DNA of 64,000 nt, from positions 310,001 to 374,000 of the forward strand of contig NZ_CP049244.1 of the NCBI RefSeq assembly GCF_011046245.1, in the 5' to 3' direction. Every line of letters begins with the position of its first letter. Position 1 is the first letter of the stretch. The notes beneath the pieces are model-generated. The model was not told where the DNA came from. It searched no databases and worked only from the letters and a program-made list of their open reading frames with translations. This document shows positions 45,996 to 54,245 of this stretch, in pieces. The DNA comes from Allorhizobium pseudoryzae (GTDB lineage Bacteria > Pseudomonadota > Alphaproteobacteria > Rhizobiales > Rhizobiaceae). The position numbers and the translations under genes were made by a program.

Positions 45996-46850
45996 ATGAA
46001 TTTGGCAAGCAGCCCGGTGGCGCGTTCCAACGTGTCGCTGGCACTTCGGGCATGGAATATCCGGCGCAAGGCCCTTCTTATGGGCCAAGTTCAAGGCCAG
46101 GGCTACATCGGCCAGGCGCTCGGCATTGCGGATGTTCTGGCCGCCTCCTATTTCCACGCGCTTGAATACCGCTCCGAAGATCCGGAATGGGAGGGACGCG
46201 ACCGCTTCCTCCTGTCGATCGGTCACTATGCCATCGCACTCTATGCCGTGTTGATGGAAGCAGGCCTCCTGCCCGAGGAAGAGCTGGAAACCTATGGCAT
46301 GGATGACAGCCGCATGCCGATGTCGGGCATGGCATCCTACACGCCAGGCATGGAAATCACCGGCGGTTCGCTCGGACACGGATTGGGCATCGCCGTCGGC
46401 ATGGCCATGGGCCTGAAGCGCAAGAGCAACAAGGCATTCGTCTACAATCTCATGTCGGATGGTGAACTGGGTGAAGGATCGACGTGGGAAGCCGCCATGT
46501 CGGGCGCGCATCACAAGCTCGACAACCTGATCTGCCTTGTCGATTTCAACAACCAGCAGGCCGACGGCAAGTCGACCGAGATGCTCTGCTCCGAGCCGCT
46601 GACGGAAAAGTGGCAAGCCTTCGGCTGGCACGCCCAGCGAGTCGATGGCAACGATCTTGCCGCCGTCGTCGCCGCATTCGATGCCGCGCGTGACCTCACG
46701 CAAGCCAAGCCCCGCGTCATCATCTTCGACACGACCATGTGCAAGGGCGTGCCCTTTCTGGAAAGCCGGGAAATCACCCATTTCGTTCGCGTTGACGCCG
46801 ATGAATGGGACAAGGCGCTTGCAGTTCTGGAAGAAGGAAAGCCCGCATGA
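45996..46850 (+). CDS. Transketolase, N-terminal (ThDP-binding) subunit
   Basis: A 284-residue subunit with the pyrophosphate domain: QGQGYIGQALGIADVLAASYFHAL, LSIGHYAIALYAVLMEAG, GGSLGHGLGIAVGMAMG, the ThDP motif MSDGELGEGSTWEAAMSGAHHKLDNLICLVDFNNQQADG. Split transketolases are often pathway-specific, for example in apiose/apulose breakdown. GGGAGGAAACG precedes the ATG at 45996; the open frame starts earlier inside the LysR gene but is not the gene there. Overlaps the C-terminal subunit by ATGA. Confidence 0.9.
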   Translation: MNLASSPVARSNVSLALRAWNIRRKALLMGQVQGQGYIGQALGIADVLAASYFHALEYRSEDPEWEGRDRFLLSIGHYAIALYAVLMEAGLLPEEELETYGMDDSRMPMSGMASYTPGMEITGGSLGHGLGIAVGMAMGLKRKSNKAFVYNLMSDGELGEGSTWEAAMSGAHHKLDNLICLVDFNNQQADGKSTEMLCSEPLTEKWQAFGWHAQRVDGNDLAAVVAAFDAARDLTQAKPRVIIFDTTMCKGVPFLESREITHFVRVDADEWDKALAVLEEGKPA

Positions 46851-47881
46851 CGCTCGCATCCATGGCTCGCAAATACGAAGCCCGCAAGCTTCCCGAGGGC
46901 GAACGCCAGGCAACCTCTGCGATGATCGCATCGCTGGCCGCCGAAGGCTACGCCACCGTGGCCGCTCCGTTCGGACAGGCCCTTATCGAGGCCGCTCAGA
47001 AAGATGAACGCATCGTTGGTCTCACGGCCGATCTCGGCAAATATACCGATCTGCATGTCTTCGCCAATGCCATGCCGGACCGTTTCTATCAGATGGGCAT
47101 GGCCGAGCAGGTGCTGATGTCAGCGGCGGCCGGACTTGCACGTGAGGGTTTTCTGCCCTTTGCAACGACTTATGCCGTCTTTGCGTCGCGCCGCGCCTAC
47201 GATTTCATTGCCATGGCGATTGCCGAGGAGAACCTTCCCGTTAAGATCGTCTGCGCCCTGCCAGGGCTTACGACCGGCTATGGTCCGAGCCACCAGGCCA
47301 CCGAGGATATCGCCATCTTCCGTGGACTGCCCAATATGACGATCATCGATCCGTGCGACGCCGACGATATTCTCGGCATGGTGCCGGAAATGTGCGCCCA
47401 TCAGGGCCCTGTCTATGCGCGACTTCTCCGGGGCAAAGTTCCTTCCGTGCTCAGGAAACACAAGCCCGATTACAAATTCAAGCTCGGCAAGGCCCAGCCG
47501 ATCCGCGAGGGTCGAGATGTTCTCGTGATATCGACGGGCCTGATGACCATGCGTGCGCTGGACGCTGCCGTAAAGCTTGCCGAAGACAAGGTGGATGTGG
47601 CGGTCCTGCACTGCCCCACCATCAAGCCCCTCGACCTTGAAACGATCGCGGCGGAAGCCTCCAGGGGCGGGCGCCTCGTCGTGACCGCCGAAAACCATAC
47701 GGTGGTGGGCGGATTGGGCGAGGCCGTCGCCGCAGGTCTTCTTTCTCGAGGGATCGCGCCGAAATTTCGCATGATCGGTCTGCCGGACCAGTTCCTTGAG
47801 GCAGGCGCGCTGCCAACCTTGCACGACATGTACGGACTTTCGGTCGATAAGGTGGCGCAGAAAATTCGGGAATGGCTCTGA
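46847..47881 (+). CDS. Transketolase, C-terminal (pyrimidine-binding) subunit
   Basis: A 344-residue partner. It holds the catalytic Glu region (RFYQMGMAEQVLMSAAAGLAREG), ATTYAVFASRRAYDF, LTTGYGPSHQATEDIAIFRGLPNM and the C-terminal domain (VLVISTGLMTMRALDAA). The start at 46847 overlaps the N-terminal subunit stop, ensuring equal synthesis. Together with the subunit encoded upstream it forms one active transketolase. Confidence 0.9.
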   Translation: MTLASMARKYEARKLPEGERQATSAMIASLAAEGYATVAAPFGQALIEAAQKDERIVGLTADLGKYTDLHVFANAMPDRFYQMGMAEQVLMSAAAGLAREGFLPFATTYAVFASRRAYDFIAMAIAEENLPVKIVCALPGLTTGYGPSHQATEDIAIFRGLPNMTIIDPCDADDILGMVPEMCAHQGPVYARLLRGKVPSVLRKHKPDYKFKLGKAQPIREGRDVLVISTGLMTMRALDAAVKLAEDKVDVAVLHCPTIKPLDLETIAAEASRGGRLVVTAENHTVVGGLGEAVAAGLLSRGIAPKFRMIGLPDQFLEAGALPTLHDMYGLSVDKVAQKIREWL

Positions 47882-47925
47882 AGGCCGCCCCGGAGATCCA
47901 ATAAATTTACGGAGGAATGAGACCC

Positions 47926-48678
47926 ATGGGTCTACTGAAGGGAAAATTCGCGATTATCACGGGGGCTGCGTCGGCACGCGGGCTTGGAAAGGCAACGGCA
48001 AGGCTGTTTGCCGAGCATGGGGCGACGGTTGCAATCCTCGACCTGAACGCCGATGCCGCAATGGCCGCAGCCTCGGACCTGGGTCCTGATCATGTCGGTC
48101 TTGCCTGCAACGTGACCGACAAGGCGGTCTGCGAGGCAGCCGTGGCGGGACTCGAAAAGCGCTGGGGTCGCATCGACATCCTCGTCAACAATGCCGGCAT
48201 CACGCAACCGCTGAAGATCATGGATATCGAACCGTCGAATTACGATGCCGTGCTCGACGTGAACCTGCGCGGCACGCTTTACATGAGCCAGGCGGCCATT
48301 CCGGGCATGCGCGAGCGCAAATCCGGCTCGATCGTCAATCTGAGTTCGGTGTCTGCTCAGCGCGGCGGCGGTATCTTCGGCGGACCGCATTATTCGGCGG
48401 CGAAGGCGGGCGTGCTTGGCCTCACAAAGGCAATGGCGCGGGAGCTTGCTCCGTCTCAGGTCCGGGTGAATGCCATCTGCCCCGGCTTTATCGCGACTGA
48501 CATCACGGACGGCAAGCTCACACCGGACATGCTCGAAAAGATCGTCGAGGGCATACCGCTGGGCCGTGCGGGAGAGGCCTCGGATGTTGCCGGTTGCGCA
48601 TTGTTTCTTGCGTCGGATCTTTCGGCTTATTGCACGGGTACCGAAGTGGACGTGAACGGTGGTTCCTTGATCCACTAG
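47926..48678 (+). CDS. Short-chain dehydrogenase/reductase
   Basis: A 250-residue classical SDR. Cofactor loop TGAASARGLGKA, Asp after the second strand (ILDLNAD, favouring NAD), NNAG, catalytic Ser in SSVSAQ and YSAAK, C-terminal FLASDLSAYCTGTEVDVNGG. The ATG at 47926 lies ten bases from GGAGG; another at 47917 is too close to it. In this operon it probably oxidises the imported polyhydroxy acid to a keto compound that transketolase can split. Confidence 0.9.
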   Translation: MGLLKGKFAIITGAASARGLGKATARLFAEHGATVAILDLNADAAMAAASDLGPDHVGLACNVTDKAVCEAAVAGLEKRWGRIDILVNNAGITQPLKIMDIEPSNYDAVLDVNLRGTLYMSQAAIPGMRERKSGSIVNLSSVSAQRGGGIFGGPHYSAAKAGVLGLTKAMARELAPSQVRVNAICPGFIATDITDGKLTPDMLEKIVEGIPLGRAGEASDVAGCALFLASDLSAYCTGTEVDVNGGSLIH

Positions 48679-48703
48679 GGCATGAGTCCGAGTTGGCAAG
48701 GCC

Positions 48704-48822
48704 GCAAGAGGAGCTGCGGCGGACCTTGTCATCAAGGCAAGAGGAGCCTGCGGCGGGCCTTGTCATCAACGCTTGTCACGCTCCGGAAATTGAGTTTGGT
48801 TCGCCGGCGGCAGATCCGCCGG
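48704..48822 (+). repeat. Tandem 33/34-base repeats and hairpin before dctP
   Basis: Two imperfect direct repeats, 48704-48736 and 48737-48770, both beginning GCAAGAGGAGC and containing CCTTGTCATCAA; each has CAAGG and CCTTG arms that can pair. Shortly after, CCGGCGG (48804-48810) and CCGCCGG (48816-48822) form a perfect stem. The gap between the SDR and TRAP genes (48679-48952) is therefore strongly structured and may separate or modulate the two parts of the operon. Confidence 0.6.
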
Positions 48823-48952
48823 CAGCCGTTGGGGGAGATCTGAAACAAAGCAATGGCCGCAAGGCGGCCTGCCTGTTTCGGGCCGCGCGTGAAAAGCCCC
48901 GGTCACAGCCCGGCTTGGCACTAGCGGGGGATCATTTGAGGAGGAGAAAAAC

Positions 48953-49921
48953 ATGAAATCGAGCTGCATAACCGCTGTTGCACTGGCAGCGACTTTGTCC
49001 GCGAGCGGCGCGTTCGCCGACCAGATCACCTTTGCGCATGGCGCGAATCCGGGAAACCCCCGGTTCGTGGCTGCCGAGGAATGGGGCAAGATCTACGCCG
49101 AATGCACGGGCGGCAAGACCAAGGTTGATGTCGCTCCGTCGGCAACGCTGGGTGACGACGTGGAATTGCTGACCTCGGCGATCGGCGGCGTCATCAATGT
49201 GACGGCCAACAGCCAGGGCGCAGTCTCGCAGGTCGTGCCGGAAGTCGGCCTTCTGGGCCTGCCTTTCCTCTTCAAGGATTTGCCTGCGGCCTGGAAGGTC
49301 CTCGATGGCCCTGTCGGTCAGATGCTCGACGATCGCGCCCAAAAACACGGCCTGAAAATCCTGGGATTCTGGGATAATGGCATCCGCCAGGTCAGCACCC
49401 TCAAGGGTACGGTCAAGGAACCAGCCGACCTGAAGGGGATCAAGATCCGCACACCGCCAGACCAGATGACCATCGACATCTTCACAGCTCTGGGTGCGGC
49501 GCCTGCGCCGCTGGCCTTCTCGGAATTGCCGACGGCCTTGCAGTCCGGCGTCTTCGATGCGCAGGAAAATCCGCTGACCAACATCTACTCGTCGAAGATC
49601 TACCAGATCACCAAAAACATCACGATGACCGGCCACAAATATGAAAGCACGCCGGTTGTCGCGGGTCTGGCCTGGTGGAATGAGCTGGACAACGCGGGAC
49701 AGGACTGCGCGCTCAAGGCCACAGCGGAAGCCGGGAAAATGCAACGCGATCTCTCGCTGGAAGGCGACCAGACGCTGCGTCCTAAGATGGAAGCGGAAGG
49801 CGTTGTCTTCGCCGAAGCCGATCATGACGCCTATGTGAAGGCGACGGCCTCGGTCTACGACAAATACGCCAAGCAATATCCTGAGATCGTCGACATGCTT
49901 AAGAAGGCAGCGGGGCAATAA
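48953..49921 (+). CDS. dctP: TRAP substrate-binding protein (DctP) of the transketolase cargo
   Basis: A 322-residue periplasmic protein with a Sec signal (MKSSCITAVALAATLSASGAFA). The DctP signature is complete: GIRQVSTLKGTVKEPADLKGIKIRTPP with the carboxylate-binding Arg, and FDAQENPLTNIYSSKIYQ with the Asn seen in sugar-acid binders. The ligand is thus probably a sugar acid or another hydroxy acid. GAGGAGAAAAAC before the ATG. Confidence 0.92.
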   Translation: MKSSCITAVALAATLSASGAFADQITFAHGANPGNPRFVAAEEWGKIYAECTGGKTKVDVAPSATLGDDVELLTSAIGGVINVTANSQGAVSQVVPEVGLLGLPFLFKDLPAAWKVLDGPVGQMLDDRAQKHGLKILGFWDNGIRQVSTLKGTVKEPADLKGIKIRTPPDQMTIDIFTALGAAPAPLAFSELPTALQSGVFDAQENPLTNIYSSKIYQITKNITMTGHKYESTPVVAGLAWWNELDNAGQDCALKATAEAGKMQRDLSLEGDQTLRPKMEAEGVVFAEADHDAYVKATASVYDKYAKQYPEIVDMLKKAAGQ

Positions 49922-50490
49922 TGTCCGGCCGCACGCAGTCTTCCGAAAAAACGGTGGAGGGGCCGATGGCCCCCCTCATCCGGTTCATGCTCCGCCTGAA
50001 GATGGTGTTGGACTGGAGCGGTCGCGTTATCGCCGCCGTCTCCCTCAGCGCTCTCTTCGTCGTTCTGCTGGTCAATGTGGTCCTGCGTTATTTCTTTAAT
50101 TCGGGCATCGCATGGGCCTATGAGATCCACGGACTGTTGCTTCCGTGGCTTGTGGCGGGCGGCCTACTGATGGCGGCCGCACATGGCCGAAACATTGCAG
50201 TGACGCTGTTGCCGGAAATGCTCGGACCGCAATGGTATCGGCCGATCATGGTGGCGGTTCACCTCTGCGCCTTGGTCATCTGCGTCAGCGTTCTTAGCTC
50301 CAGCTCGCCCATCTTGCGCGCGGCGCAATACCAGATGTATTCGACCATGCCGATCAGCCAGATTTGGGGCTATTACAGCATCATCTACGCATTCGGCGGG
50401 ATGGCTTTCATTGCCACCGCAGATGCTCTTGCACTCCTGCTTGGGCACGCCGTCACTGAAATCGATGTCAGCAATTCCAGCCTGAGCTGA
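49921..50490 (+). CDS. dctQ: TRAP small permease (DctQ) of the cargo
   Basis: A 189-residue four-helix protein with VVLRYFFNSGIAWAYEIHGLLLPWL and HGRNIAVTLLPEML, typical of DctQ. Starts on the last base of the dctP stop (TAATG). A later in-frame ATG (MAPLIRFMLRL) would also give a complete domain. Confidence 0.9.
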   Translation: MSGRTQSSEKTVEGPMAPLIRFMLRLKMVLDWSGRVIAAVSLSALFVVLLVNVVLRYFFNSGIAWAYEIHGLLLPWLVAGGLLMAAAHGRNIAVTLLPEMLGPQWYRPIMVAVHLCALVICVSVLSSSSPILRAAQYQMYSTMPISQIWGYYSIIYAFGGMAFIATADALALLLGHAVTEIDVSNSSLS

Positions 50491-50502
50491 GGAGACTTTC
50501 TC

Positions 50503-51759
50503 ATGTCTGCCGTAATGATATGGGTCTTCATGATCCTACTGGCCATCGCAGTGCCCGTGGCCCATGCCATGCTTGGCGGTGTGGCTGCAGCGCTTTGGCT
50601 CGCGGATCGCCCGCTGGCCGTCATCACCCAACGGCTGTTCTCGACGACACAAAGCTTTCCGATGCTTGCGGTGCCGTTCTTCATCCTCGCGGGCAGCTTG
50701 ATGATGTCGGGCCGCTTCGGCGTCTATCTCGTCAATATCGCGCGTCTTCTCGTGGGGAACTTCAAAGGCGGCCTCGGTCAGGTATCGATTATCGGATCGG
50801 TCATGTTCGGAGGCGTGTCGGGGTCTGCCGTTGCCGATGCCACGGCCATGGGAAATGCCCTGATTCCAGTGCAGCGCGAAGCGGGCTATCCGCGCGGGTT
50901 TTCGGCGGCGATCAATGCCTCCTCGTCAACGATTGCCGTGCTTATCCCGCCTTCGATCCCGCTCATTCTCTTCGGTCTTGTCTCCAATGTCTCCATAACC
51001 GACCTTTTCGTGGCGGGTATTGTGCCCGGCCTCCTTCTGGGTTTCGGCATGTCGGTTGCGGTCTGGTGGGTCGCGCGCAAAGAGAACCTGCCGCGCGCGC
51101 CGCTGGCTGGAGGCTTCAAGGCATTTCGCGGTGAAATCCTTACAGCGCTCCCGGCACTTTTCATGCCCTTCTTCGTCATTGGAACGCTGCGTTTCGGCGT
51201 TGCGACGCCGACAGAAGTCAGCGTCATGGCCGTAGCCTATGCTCTCCTGATCAGCGGCGTGGTCTATCGCGACCTGAGCTTTCGAACACTATGGCGCGCA
51301 GCCTGCGAAACCGCGCTCATGACGGGTGCTGTCATGTTCATCATCATGGCATCATCGACCATTCAATGGCTGCTGACCGCCGAACAGGTTCCTCAGCATC
51401 TTGCGGCCTGGGTTACGTCCTACTTCAGCGAGAAGTGGATGATCATTCTGGCGATGAACATTGTCATGCTGATCGTCGGATGCTTCCTCGATCTTCCCGC
51501 AGCCGTCCTGCTGCTTGGCCCGCTCTTCGTCACGATCGGTAGCGCCATTCACCTGGACCTCGTGCAGCTCGGCTTGATGATGGTGGTGAACCTGTCCATC
51601 GGACTTTACACGCCTCCTGTCGGTACGACGCTTTTCATTTCCTCCGCCATCGCCAAAAGCGGCATCGGTGAGACGGTCAAGGCACTTGCGCCATTCTATG
51701 CGGTTGCGGTTGCCGTGCTGTTGGCCATGTCTTACTTTCCGATGCTCACTATTTATTGA
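50503..51759 (+). CDS. dctM: TRAP large permease (DctM) of the cargo
   Basis: A 418-residue DctM protein: AVPFFILAGSLMMSGRFG, GGVSGSAVADATAMG, SSSTIAVLIPPSIPLILFG, RFGVATPTEVSVMAVAYAL and TPPVGTTLFIS. Twelve bases behind dctQ. Last gene of the cargo; the IS6 end begins 51 bases later. Confidence 0.93.
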   Translation: MSAVMIWVFMILLAIAVPVAHAMLGGVAAALWLADRPLAVITQRLFSTTQSFPMLAVPFFILAGSLMMSGRFGVYLVNIARLLVGNFKGGLGQVSIIGSVMFGGVSGSAVADATAMGNALIPVQREAGYPRGFSAAINASSSTIAVLIPPSIPLILFGLVSNVSITDLFVAGIVPGLLLGFGMSVAVWWVARKENLPRAPLAGGFKAFRGEILTALPALFMPFFVIGTLRFGVATPTEVSVMAVAYALLISGVVYRDLSFRTLWRAACETALMTGAVMFIIMASSTIQWLLTAEQVPQHLAAWVTSYFSEKWMIILAMNIVMLIVGCFLDLPAAVLLLGPLFVTIGSAIHLDLVQLGLMMVVNLSIGLYTPPVGTTLFISSAIAKSGIGETVKALAPFYAVAVAVLLAMSYFPMLTIY

Positions 51760-51810
51760 CTCGGTCACGGCGGCACTTGAGAATCGACCCCAATTCGGGG
51801 CGTCAAAAAG

Positions 51811-52266
51811 GGCATCGTAAACTTAATGAACGAAGGGCGAGCGAAAGACGCTATCCGCAGATATCTCTCATGCTCGGGCAATTTTCGCCCACAGGCTCAT
51901 CGCCTCCGCACGCAGTTCGCGATGATGGCAGGAGGTGATGTCGTGGCGCGGGATGTGAAACAGGTTGGCGATCGGGTCATGGATGGAGACGAAGCATTGT
52001 AGATGTCGCCGTGATTTGAAGCGCTGCATGATCCGCTCTCGCCGCCGGACTGGCTGGTGAGAACTCTCCGCCCGATTATTCAACCCCTTGTGGGAGCGAT
52101 GCTCGACACCCGGCATGATCTCTCGCTTTGCTGCGCCGTAGGATTGCAGCTTGTCTGTGATCATCACTCGGGGCAGCCGTCCCTGGCCCTTCAAGAGCTT
52201 GCGCATCAGTCGCTTGGCGGCCTGTGCATTTCGGCGGCTTTGCACGAGAACGTCCAAAACGAAACC
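51811..52266 (-). mobile_element. IS6-family element fragment (right border of the cargo)
   Basis: Carries the C-terminal 133 residues of an IS6 transposase (51868-52266): GFVLDVLVQSRRNAQAAKRLMRKLLKGQG, VMITDKLQSYGAAKREIMPGVEHRSHKGLNNRAESSHQP, ending SLWAKIARA. Second Asp and Glu of the DDE triad are visible; the N-terminal half is missing. Its tail end at 51811 faces the cargo. The 150 bases to its right, up to IS5 copy B, show no recognised content. Confidence 0.85.
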
Positions 52267-52415
52267 GAGCACGAACCCGCTACGCGGGAGGGCGTGCGCG
52301 GCGAGTTCCGCATGATTATCTGAGGTTCTAGGCAGGCTGTTGGTGTTGCCTGACCATGACGTTCCCTTCAACGAGAGGAACGTTCAATGGCCAGCTTTCA
52401 ACACGATGCCCCGAT

Positions 52416-53533
52416 GGCGTTGGTGCACGGATCGTTTAAGGGCGGTGATGTAGTCGGATTGGGTGGAAACAACCCAGCTGACTGATCATGCCTTTCAAAC
52501 ACAACGCCAGCCGCCGGCATCGTATCGGCAAGATGAAGTTTAAGGTGACGAACTGGCGGGAATACGAGGCAGGCCTGCGTCGGCGTGGCAGCCTAACCCT
52601 TTGGCTGACGCCGGAGGCACTATCGTGCTGGCAGGCACCAAAGCGGACAACACGCGGTGGCCAGCCCCGCTACTCCGATCTGGCGATCGAGACGGCACTG
52701 ACGCTTGGTTTGGTGTTTGGGCTGCGGCTGCGCCAGACGGAAGGTTTGCTGACTTCGGTACTGAAGCTGATGGGCCTGGATCTCCCCGTTCCCGACCATA
52801 CGACCCTGAGCCGTCGAGCCAGTAGGCTGAGAGTGCCGGACAAGCGGCACAATGATCGCATCCCTCAGAAGGGGCCCATCCACGTCCTGATCGATAGCAC
52901 CGGCTTGCAAGTCTACGGCGCGGGGCAGTGGCTGGAGGAAAAGCATAGTGTCAAATCCCGCAGAGGTTGGCGAAAACTGCACCTAGCGCTGGATGCCGAC
53001 AGCGGCGACATCATCGCACACGTCATGACCGATCAGGAGGCCGGCGACACTTCACAGGTTGGGCCGCTGCTCGATCAGATGATCGACACGCCGATTGGCC
53101 AGTTCACCGCGGATGGCGCCTATGATGGCGATCCGACCTATGGCGCCCTTACCAATCACAGTCCTGACGCGGCGGTGATCATTCCGCCACGCGCCAATGC
53201 TGTGAAGCAACCTGACGCTGATCCCTCCAGTCAACGAGCCCGTCATATAGCCGCGATCAACGCCGACGGTCGGATGAAGTGGCAGGCCGCGACCGGCTAC
53301 GGGAAAAGATCTTTGGTCGAGACGGCGATCGGCCGTTACAAATCAATCATCGGACGGCGGCTGCGGGCGCGCTCATTCGCGACCCAGCAGACGGAAGTCG
53401 CCATCGGCTGCGCTGTCCTCAATCGCATGCTGGCCTGCGCACGCCCGAAATCCGTCCGCTGCACAAAAGCTAACCCATAGAAGCGGCATCAAAGACGGAG
53501 TTCCGTTCTTTCAACGACCCACGCACCAAAGCC
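52416..53533 (+). mobile_element. IS5-family (IS903-like) element, copy B, intact, 1118 bp
   Basis: Ends GGCGTTGGTGC and GCACCAAAGCC form imperfect inverted repeats of about 21 bases. Inverted relative to copy A at 37195-39359 and, apart from the IS630 insertion there, apparently identical in the transposase. Inserted on its right side in IS66 tnpB; no target duplication seen. Confidence 0.9.
52488..53480 (+). CDS. IS5-family transposase, intact
   Basis: A 330-residue DDE transposase: N-terminal DUF4372/772-type part (NWREYEAGLRRRGSLTLWLTPEAL, DLAIETALTLGLVFGLRLRQTEGLL), catalytic Asp in VLIDSTGLQVYG and in TADGAYDGDPTY, Glu in YGKRSLVETAIGRYKSIIG. A second start (MKFKVTNW) lies 15 codons in. 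Complete, so this copy could move itself and copy A. Confidence 0.93.
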   Translation: MPFKHNASRRHRIGKMKFKVTNWREYEAGLRRRGSLTLWLTPEALSCWQAPKRTTRGGQPRYSDLAIETALTLGLVFGLRLRQTEGLLTSVLKLMGLDLPVPDHTTLSRRASRLRVPDKRHNDRIPQKGPIHVLIDSTGLQVYGAGQWLEEKHSVKSRRGWRKLHLALDADSGDIIAHVMTDQEAGDTSQVGPLLDQMIDTPIGQFTADGAYDGDPTYGALTNHSPDAAVIIPPRANAVKQPDADPSSQRARHIAAINADGRMKWQAATGYGKRSLVETAIGRYKSIIGRRLRARSFATQQTEVAIGCAVLNRMLACARPKSVRCTKANP

Positions 53534-53755
53534 CCCACGCTCCAAAATCTTGTAGAACAGGCAAAACCCCTGGCCGTCCCACCACAGAAGCTTGATCCGG
53601 TCAGCGCGCTTTCCGCGGAAGCCGAAGATCGCGCCCGAGCCAGGCGCCTCCTTCACGACCGTCTCGACCAGCGCGGACAGACCATCAATGCCACGCCGCA
53701 TATCGGTCACCCCGCAGGCCAGATAGACCCGCACATTCCCCGATGGCCCGATCAT
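53534..53755 (-). pseudogene. IS66 TnpB, cut by IS5 copy B
   Basis: MIGPSGNVRVYLACGVTDMRRGIDGL...FCLFYKILERG is the first two thirds of IS66 TnpB; the rest is replaced by the IS5 end. The start overlaps the TnpA stop. TnpC is absent from the window. Confidence 0.85.
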
Positions 53756-54114
53756 ACCGCCTCCACGCAAGCGACCAGCGGACCAAGCAGCTTCAACTCA
53801 ACGTCAGCCGGAACCGTCAAGCGCCGACCGTTTCGGAGCAAGATCTCGACGATCGCCGGCCTCGTTGCCGCGCTAGAAGCCTGGCCTACGCCAACCTCCT
53901 GGGTGATCTCCACCGGGAGGAACACCGTCGGCCGATCGGCATAGCTGAATGATTGCCGCCATAAGCGGATCTGGCCCGGATGAATGTCATGCCGGCGCGC
54001 CACATCGCCAATGTGAGCACCGGGCTCATCAGCTTCCGCAAGTATCCTCAGCTTCGCCTCGTCCGACCAACGCCGTCTGCGCTCGGTACCGGACATGATC
54101 TCCATGCGAGCCAT
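53752..54114 (-). CDS. IS66 TnpA (OrfA)
   Basis: A 120-residue helix-turn-helix protein of the IS66 family: RRRRWSDEAKLRILAEADEPGAHIGDVARRHDIHPGQIRLWRQSF. Intact but without functional TnpB and TnpC. The IS66 end is probably at 54218, where the reverse strand reads GTGAACGTCCGGTGAGCT, close to the IS66 terminal repeat. Confidence 0.85.
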   Translation of the reverse strand: MARMEIMSGTERRRRWSDEAKLRILAEADEPGAHIGDVARRHDIHPGQIRLWRQSFSYADRPTVFLPVEITQEVGVGQASSAATRPAIVEILLRNGRRLTVPADVELKLLGPLVACVEAV

Positions 54115-54245
54115 GAAACCTCTTTGTTCTGGTATTAATGTCAGCATTAATGCTGGTTCGAATGCCAGAACATCGCCTGATTTGCCTGATCAGCAAAAAC
54201 AGCTCACCGGACGTTCACGATGTATGAGAAAGCAAATGACAGTGG

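Noticed and set aside
51781..51810. CCCC/GGGG hairpin after dctM as rho-independent terminator
   Set aside because: The stem is only four to five pairs and is followed by a short A run, not T, on the plus strand; too weak to call.
52416..53533. Target-site duplication of IS5 copy B
   Set aside because: Nine bases on either side do not match (left ends CCCCGAT, right begins CCCACGC); the same holds for copy A.
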